Positions 31,185 to 34,395 of a stretch of DNA of 34,395 nucleotides are shown here, piece by piece. The stretch lies in the NCBI GenBank assembly GCA_905235805.1, contig CAJOMV010000059.1, forward strand, positions 1 through 34,395, written 5' to 3'. The first letter of the stretch is position 1, and every line of letters starts with the position of its first letter. This DNA is from an uncultured Ruminiclostridium sp. Its GTDB lineage: Bacteria; Bacillota; Clostridia; Oscillospirales; Ruminococcaceae. Below the pieces are notes generated by a model that did not search any database, was not told the DNA's origin, and worked only from the letters and a program-made list of their open reading frames with translations. A program made the translations under genes and the position numbers.

Positions 31185-33092
31185 ATGAAGATCAAAATGA
31201 AACTCATTATCGTTGCGGCTGCACTGCTCATCGTGACGATCGCTGTGTTCAGTGTTTTCCTGAATATCCAGCTCAACTCAACAGCAGATACCATTTTCCG
31301 TACCTACCTCTCGGATATCTCCAAGCTGCAGGCGGAAAGCATAAATTACTATGTTCAGGATACCGTCGCGAGATATGACGTTATCGCGTCTCTCCCCGGT
31401 GTGAGCAAGTTCACCTCCGGTACATACAGCTCGGGAAGCGCGGAGTACAATGCCGCACAGTCCGAGCTCCAGTCTCTCATAGATTCCGGGACACTCTCCG
31501 GTGCCGTTATCTATAAGGCGGGCGGCGAGATAGTCCTGTCAGCCGGCGGCAACAGCTCCGTTACAAACGCTGCAGGCTTCTGCAACATCGAGGCTCCCGC
31601 CAAGTCCCCCGTTATCTTTACCGCTGAGGGCGACAAGAGCTACAATGTGTCCGTTACCGATAAGGCGGGCAACTATAACCTCGGTCTCCTGTTCTCGAAC
31701 AGCGGAGTTTCCAATGTCATACAACAGGCAAAGGGTCTTGTGTTCCTGGTGGATCCCCTCGGCTCCGTAGCTACCACAGGTCAGACCTACGGAGGCAACT
31801 ACAATGACAATTCGGCTACCCAGCAGTTCAGCCCCTACAAGGCAGTTGTCGAGAAAGCCGCTGTCGAGCCCGCTTCTTATGTGTCCGACGACGGCGCTAT
31901 GCTCGCTTTCGCGGCAAACAGCGAGAGCGGCTGGAAGGCTGTCGCGTATCAGGAAGCCGTAAAGGCTAAGAGCGCTGCGAACAGCGCTGTATCCACAGTT
32001 ACCGGCATTGCCGTTGCAATGCTCGTTATCTGCCTCGTTGCCGCGATTATTCTCATAATCATGGTAACAAAGCCGTTCTACAAGATCCAGGAAACACTGC
32101 TCAAGATCAGCCGCGGCGACCACGAAGCGCGCGTGGAGATCATGTCCCACAACGAGTACGGTGATATCGCCCGAGTATTCAACGATATCGTTGATAACAT
32201 CATCGTCAGTGAATCCCGCTACAGAACCATTATCGAGATGTCCGACAACATCATCTTCGAATGGAACCTCGACACAAAGCAGGTCAACTTCTCCAACAAC
32301 TTCAACAAGAAGTTCAGCTACCGCGCTCCGTCCGAGCACTTCGCGGATTCCTTCCTCATTAAGTGCAAGGTGCACCCCGAGGATTCGGAGAGATATACCG
32401 CCGACCTTCAGAAGCTCGAAAAGGGCGAGAACTTCAAGCATAACGAATACCGTATCAAGAACATCTACGGCGACTATATATGGGTGCTTATCCGTACATC
32501 GTCCATTCTTGACAGCGAGGGCAAGACCGTAAAGATCGTCGGCGTTATCGTCGATATCGACCGCGCTAAGAAGAGCGAGAATATCCTCACGGCGCGCGCT
32601 TCCTTCGACTCCCTCACGAACGTATTCAACCGCGAGACTATCGAGGTTGCTATCAACAACGAGATCGAGCTTATCGCGGCAAGAAAGTCCGAGTTCGCTA
32701 TCCTGTTCGTGGATATCGACGACTTCAAGTTCTACAATGACCAGTACAGCCATGCTACCGGTGACCAGGTGCTCCGCTTCACCGCGACTACTATCAAGAA
32801 CGCTGTGGGCGACAAGGGTATGGTAGGACGCTACGGCGGTGACGAGTTCATCGTCTGCATCAAGGACGCTGACGCGAACGACCCTGCCGTTATCGCGGAG
32901 AATATACTCAATACCCTGAAAGCCGGCTTCGACAGCGACTCCGGCGATCACCTCTCTGTCAACGTTTCTATCGGTATCTCCGTTATCAGAGATAACACCA
33001 AGCGCGTTGAAGAGATCATCGGTCAGGCGGACGACGCTATGTACAGGATCAAGAAGAGCGGTAAATCCAACTTCGGTTTCCTTGAGTCATGA
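31185..33092 (+). CDS. Membrane-bound diguanylate cyclase (sensor, HAMP, PAS, GGDEF), paralogue
   Basis: This protein makes c-di-GMP. It has the same plan as the protein at 9522-11489: an N-terminal membrane helix (LIIVAAALLIVTIAVFSVFL), an extracellular sensor of about 245 residues, a second helix (GIAVAMLVICLVAAIILIIM), HAMP, PAS, then GGDEF with YGGDEF intact and DIDDFKFYND. The RxxD inhibitory site is absent: GDKG lies in its place. Start choice: ATG 31185 has GGAGAG 13 bases upstream; the in-frame ATG at 31164 has none, though it cannot be excluded and would add 7 residues. It is monocistronic, between its own promoter and a terminator. The extracellular domain differs from the paralogue's, so the two may answer different signals. 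Confidence 0.92.
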   Translation: MKIKMKLIIVAAALLIVTIAVFSVFLNIQLNSTADTIFRTYLSDISKLQAESINYYVQDTVARYDVIASLPGVSKFTSGTYSSGSAEYNAAQSELQSLIDSGTLSGAVIYKAGGEIVLSAGGNSSVTNAAGFCNIEAPAKSPVIFTAEGDKSYNVSVTDKAGNYNLGLLFSNSGVSNVIQQAKGLVFLVDPLGSVATTGQTYGGNYNDNSATQQFSPYKAVVEKAAVEPASYVSDDGAMLAFAANSESGWKAVAYQEAVKAKSAANSAVSTVTGIAVAMLVICLVAAIILIIMVTKPFYKIQETLLKISRGDHEARVEIMSHNEYGDIARVFNDIVDNIIVSESRYRTIIEMSDNIIFEWNLDTKQVNFSNNFNKKFSYRAPSEHFADSFLIKCKVHPEDSERYTADLQKLEKGENFKHNEYRIKNIYGDYIWVLIRTSSILDSEGKTVKIVGVIVDIDRAKKSENILTARASFDSLTNVFNRETIEVAINNEIELIAARKSEFAILFVDIDDFKFYNDQYSHATGDQVLRFTATTIKNAVGDKGMVGRYGGDEFIVCIKDADANDPAVIAENILNTLKAGFDSDSGDHLSVNVSIGISVIRDNTKRVEEIIGQADDAMYRIKKSGKSNFGFLES

Positions 33093-33110
33093 TAGATCGG
33101 CAATAAAAAT

Positions 33111-33142
33111 AAACGGTGCGTCGGGAGATGCACCGTTTTGTT
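33111..33142. terminator. Bidirectional terminator
   Basis: AAACGGTGC (33111-33119) and GCACCGTTT (33130-33138) form a perfect 9-bp stem with T-rich tails on both strands. It serves the second GGDEF gene and the convergent DUF4259 gene. Confidence 0.85.
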
Positions 33143-33144
33143 GT

Positions 33145-34032
33145 TTACTCTTTCTGAGCGTTCATTATTCCCGCGGCAAAGTATGAATCGGGATTGAAAC
33201 CGTCGTAGTCATTGCCGAAGGTTGCCATGACCTCGTCCCTGCAGTCGGAAAGCCTTTCCGCGCTGCCCGGTTCATTTCCGAGAAGGACATATTTCCTGCG
33301 CCTGAAATACACCATACTGCTTTCGCACCAGAATATCGGCGTATGACGACCATTGAATAAGAAAACGGAAAAATCGGCGTCGGGCAGACTCATAGCTTCA
33401 TCAAATGAGAGCGGCTCGGAGAAAAATCCCGTACAAAGCCGAAATCTTGCCCAGATGTCGTGTATCTCCGGTACAAGCCGCGACTGCCAGCTGATGTTGT
33501 CGCGTATTTTCTGGACAACGATGAATTTGCCGTCGAGAGCGTGAAAGTTTTCTTCCGTTATGGAAAAACTGCGGCTGCAAGCATATTTCTTCCCCGCGGT
33601 CTGCAGTCGGATCGCGACAAAGTCTCCGGTATCGAATATCTGGTTTAAGTGGAAGTTCGGCTTTATCTTTTTAGGCGCAGGCTGTTCGGAAAGGAGCTGT
33701 GTCCGGAGCTTGTCCAGGACCTTTTTCCGTTCGCGCAGGGCGGATTTGCCGGCGTCTTCCCATTCCTCCAGCCCGAAGCCGCTGTCGATCATCTTTATCA
33801 CACAGTCACGGACTTCCGGCGTCAGTATGCCTTTTTTCCACATAAAATCGGCGAGCGAATAGCGATAGGCGCACCAGCACTGCTCGTCAGATTCGTCGAA
33901 CATCGTGCGGACATACTCATCTATTTTTTGCAGTGCTTCGTCGATACCGTATTTGTAAAAAGCGCAGACGTACTCGTCACGAAGATCCTGCGCAGTGTCG
34001 TCGCTGTATATTCCGGCTCCCCAAGTTCCCAT
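33145..34032 (-). CDS. DUF4259-domain protein with an unknown C-terminal half
   Basis: Residues 1-130 start with MGTWGAGIYSDDTAQDLRDE, the DUF4259 signature, and continue with the family's acidic helical region. The C-terminal half (about 145-295) is not recognised; it begins FDTGDFVAIRLQTAGKKYAC and may be a small beta domain. The function is unknown for both parts. The start at 34032 follows AAAGGAGAGCTGAT; an in-frame ATG at 34191 lies upstream of this gene's promoter. It is 295 residues long, cytoplasmic and monocistronic, and ends against the shared terminator. Confidence 0.8.
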   Translation of the reverse strand: MGTWGAGIYSDDTAQDLRDEYVCAFYKYGIDEALQKIDEYVRTMFDESDEQCWCAYRYSLADFMWKKGILTPEVRDCVIKMIDSGFGLEEWEDAGKSALRERKKVLDKLRTQLLSEQPAPKKIKPNFHLNQIFDTGDFVAIRLQTAGKKYACSRSFSITEENFHALDGKFIVVQKIRDNISWQSRLVPEIHDIWARFRLCTGFFSEPLSFDEAMSLPDADFSVFLFNGRHTPIFWCESSMVYFRRRKYVLLGNEPGSAERLSDCRDEVMATFGNDYDGFNPDSYFAAGIMNAQKE

Positions 34033-34059
34033 ATCAGCTCTCCTTTCTTTGATATCTTC

Positions 34060-34088
34060 AGTATAGCATATATTTCCGGGTATGTCAA
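34060..34088 (-). promoter_or_regulatory. Promoter of the DUF4259 gene
   Basis: On the minus strand, perfect -35 TTGACA (34088-34083), 17 bp and -10 TATACT (34065-34060). Confidence 0.8.
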
Positions 34089-34184
34089 TATCTGGAGATT
34101 TACAGTTATTTGGTGAATATCGACTAACAAGACGGTAATAATAATATGGTAAAATGATGTAATTGTAGAATATGAAAAAAGCTA

Positions 34185-34213
34185 TTGACAACGGTGAAAA
34201 CCTATGCTATAAT
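34185..34213 (+). promoter_or_regulatory. Tandem promoter P1 of an off-edge transcript
   Basis: Perfect -35 TTGACA (34185-34190), 17 bp, perfect -10 TATAAT (34208-34213) with an extended TGC. Confidence 0.85.
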
Positions 34214-34282
34214 AACACTATTCCGCCGCAAGAAGCGCGAAAGTCGAAAGATAAAATTTTTCAAAGAAATTTGAAAAAAGAC

Positions 34283-34311
34283 TTGACAAAGAGTAAAGAT
34301 TGTGGTAAAAT
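34283..34311 (+). promoter_or_regulatory. Tandem promoter P2 of an off-edge transcript
   Basis: Perfect -35 TTGACA (34283-34288), 17 bp, -10 TAAAAT (34306-34311), 98 bp after P1. Two strong promoters in tandem are typical of rRNA or other stable-RNA operons. Confidence 0.8.
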
Positions 34312-34317
34312 ATTAAA

Positions 34318-34395
34318 GCTGTCGATGATGACAGCGGCACATGAGCGAAAGCGAATGTGGGTGTCTGCGAGCACGGCGGAGCCGGGCGGACAAAC
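34318..34395 (+). other. 5' end of a structured transcript running off the window
   Basis: A GCTGTC/GACAGC hairpin begins exactly at the predicted P2 start. It is followed by a hairpin CACAT-GA-GC-GAAA-GC-GA-ATGTG (34338-34359) with a GAAA tetraloop and facing GA/GA mismatches, then TGTCTGC pairing with GCGGACA (about 34362-34392). No ORF is evident. It may be an rRNA leader, another stable RNA or a riboswitch leader; the sequence stops before this can be decided. Confidence 0.45.

Noticed and set aside
31539-32951. 470-codon open frame opposite the second GGDEF gene
   Set aside because: Same artefact as opposite the first GGDEF gene; the plus-strand protein is clearly the real product.

Overview
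The window looks like chromosomal DNA from a motile, fibre- or oligosaccharide-using Clostridia member, most likely Oscillospiraceae/Ruminococcus-like. The reasons are AGGAGG-type ribosome binding sites, a CIRCE/HrcA-controlled hrcA-grpE-dnaK-dnaJ operon, a cdaA-ybbR pair, a GH94 cellobiose phosphorylase, and hairpin-plus-T-run terminators. The genus is an inference from gene content and style; no 16S sequence is visible.

Layout. (1) 1-341: no gene; tandem hairpins and one copy of a modular intergenic repeat. (2) 342-7488, minus strand: the basal-body/export operon flgB-flgC-fliE-fliF-fliG-fliH-fliI-fliJ, driven by a sigma-A-like promoter upstream of flgB. (3) 7623-12799: an unknown two-helix membrane protein (minus), then a plus-strand run of a PilZ protein, a GGDEF diguanylate cyclase, a ParA-type ATPase with an AT-hook-like tail, and a ComFB-like protein. 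This set suggests c-di-GMP signalling beside the motility genes. (4) 12800-17071: a second repeat copy, then minus-strand genes for an SDR oxidoreductase, a two-repeat DUF1508/YegP protein and cellobiose phosphorylase; the last has a LacI/cre-like operator upstream. (5) 17220-19156: a visibly AT-rich segment with a strong promoter, a structured leader ending in an intrinsic terminator, an unknown lipoprotein, and a BrnT/BrnA toxin-antitoxin pair. (6) 19303-22441: a phosphoribosyltransferase-like protein with an altered PRPP loop, and an ECF sigma factor with an overlapping membrane protein that is probably its anti-sigma. (7) 22597-25883: an RpiR/SIS regulator divergent from cdaA-cdaR (c-di-AMP synthesis). 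(8) 26068-30989: the class I heat-shock operon. (9) 31185-34032: a second GGDEF protein, paralogous to the first, convergent with a DUF4259 protein. (10) 34185-34395: two tandem strong promoters and the 5' end of a structured transcript that runs off the window.

The strongest candidate for something undescribed is the leader at about 17224-17472. It has a near-consensus promoter, a long closing stem starting at about +1, an internal stem with an alternative partner, a perfect terminator and an overlapping possible antiterminator. An 11-nt copy of the closing-stem arm also sits directly against the lipoprotein Shine-Dalgarno. This architecture would suit a riboswitch or attenuator, but it has been read only by eye. 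Other points of interest are a modular repeat with compensatory base changes, the c-di-GMP gene set with ParA and ComFB, and several palindromes placed at promoters.
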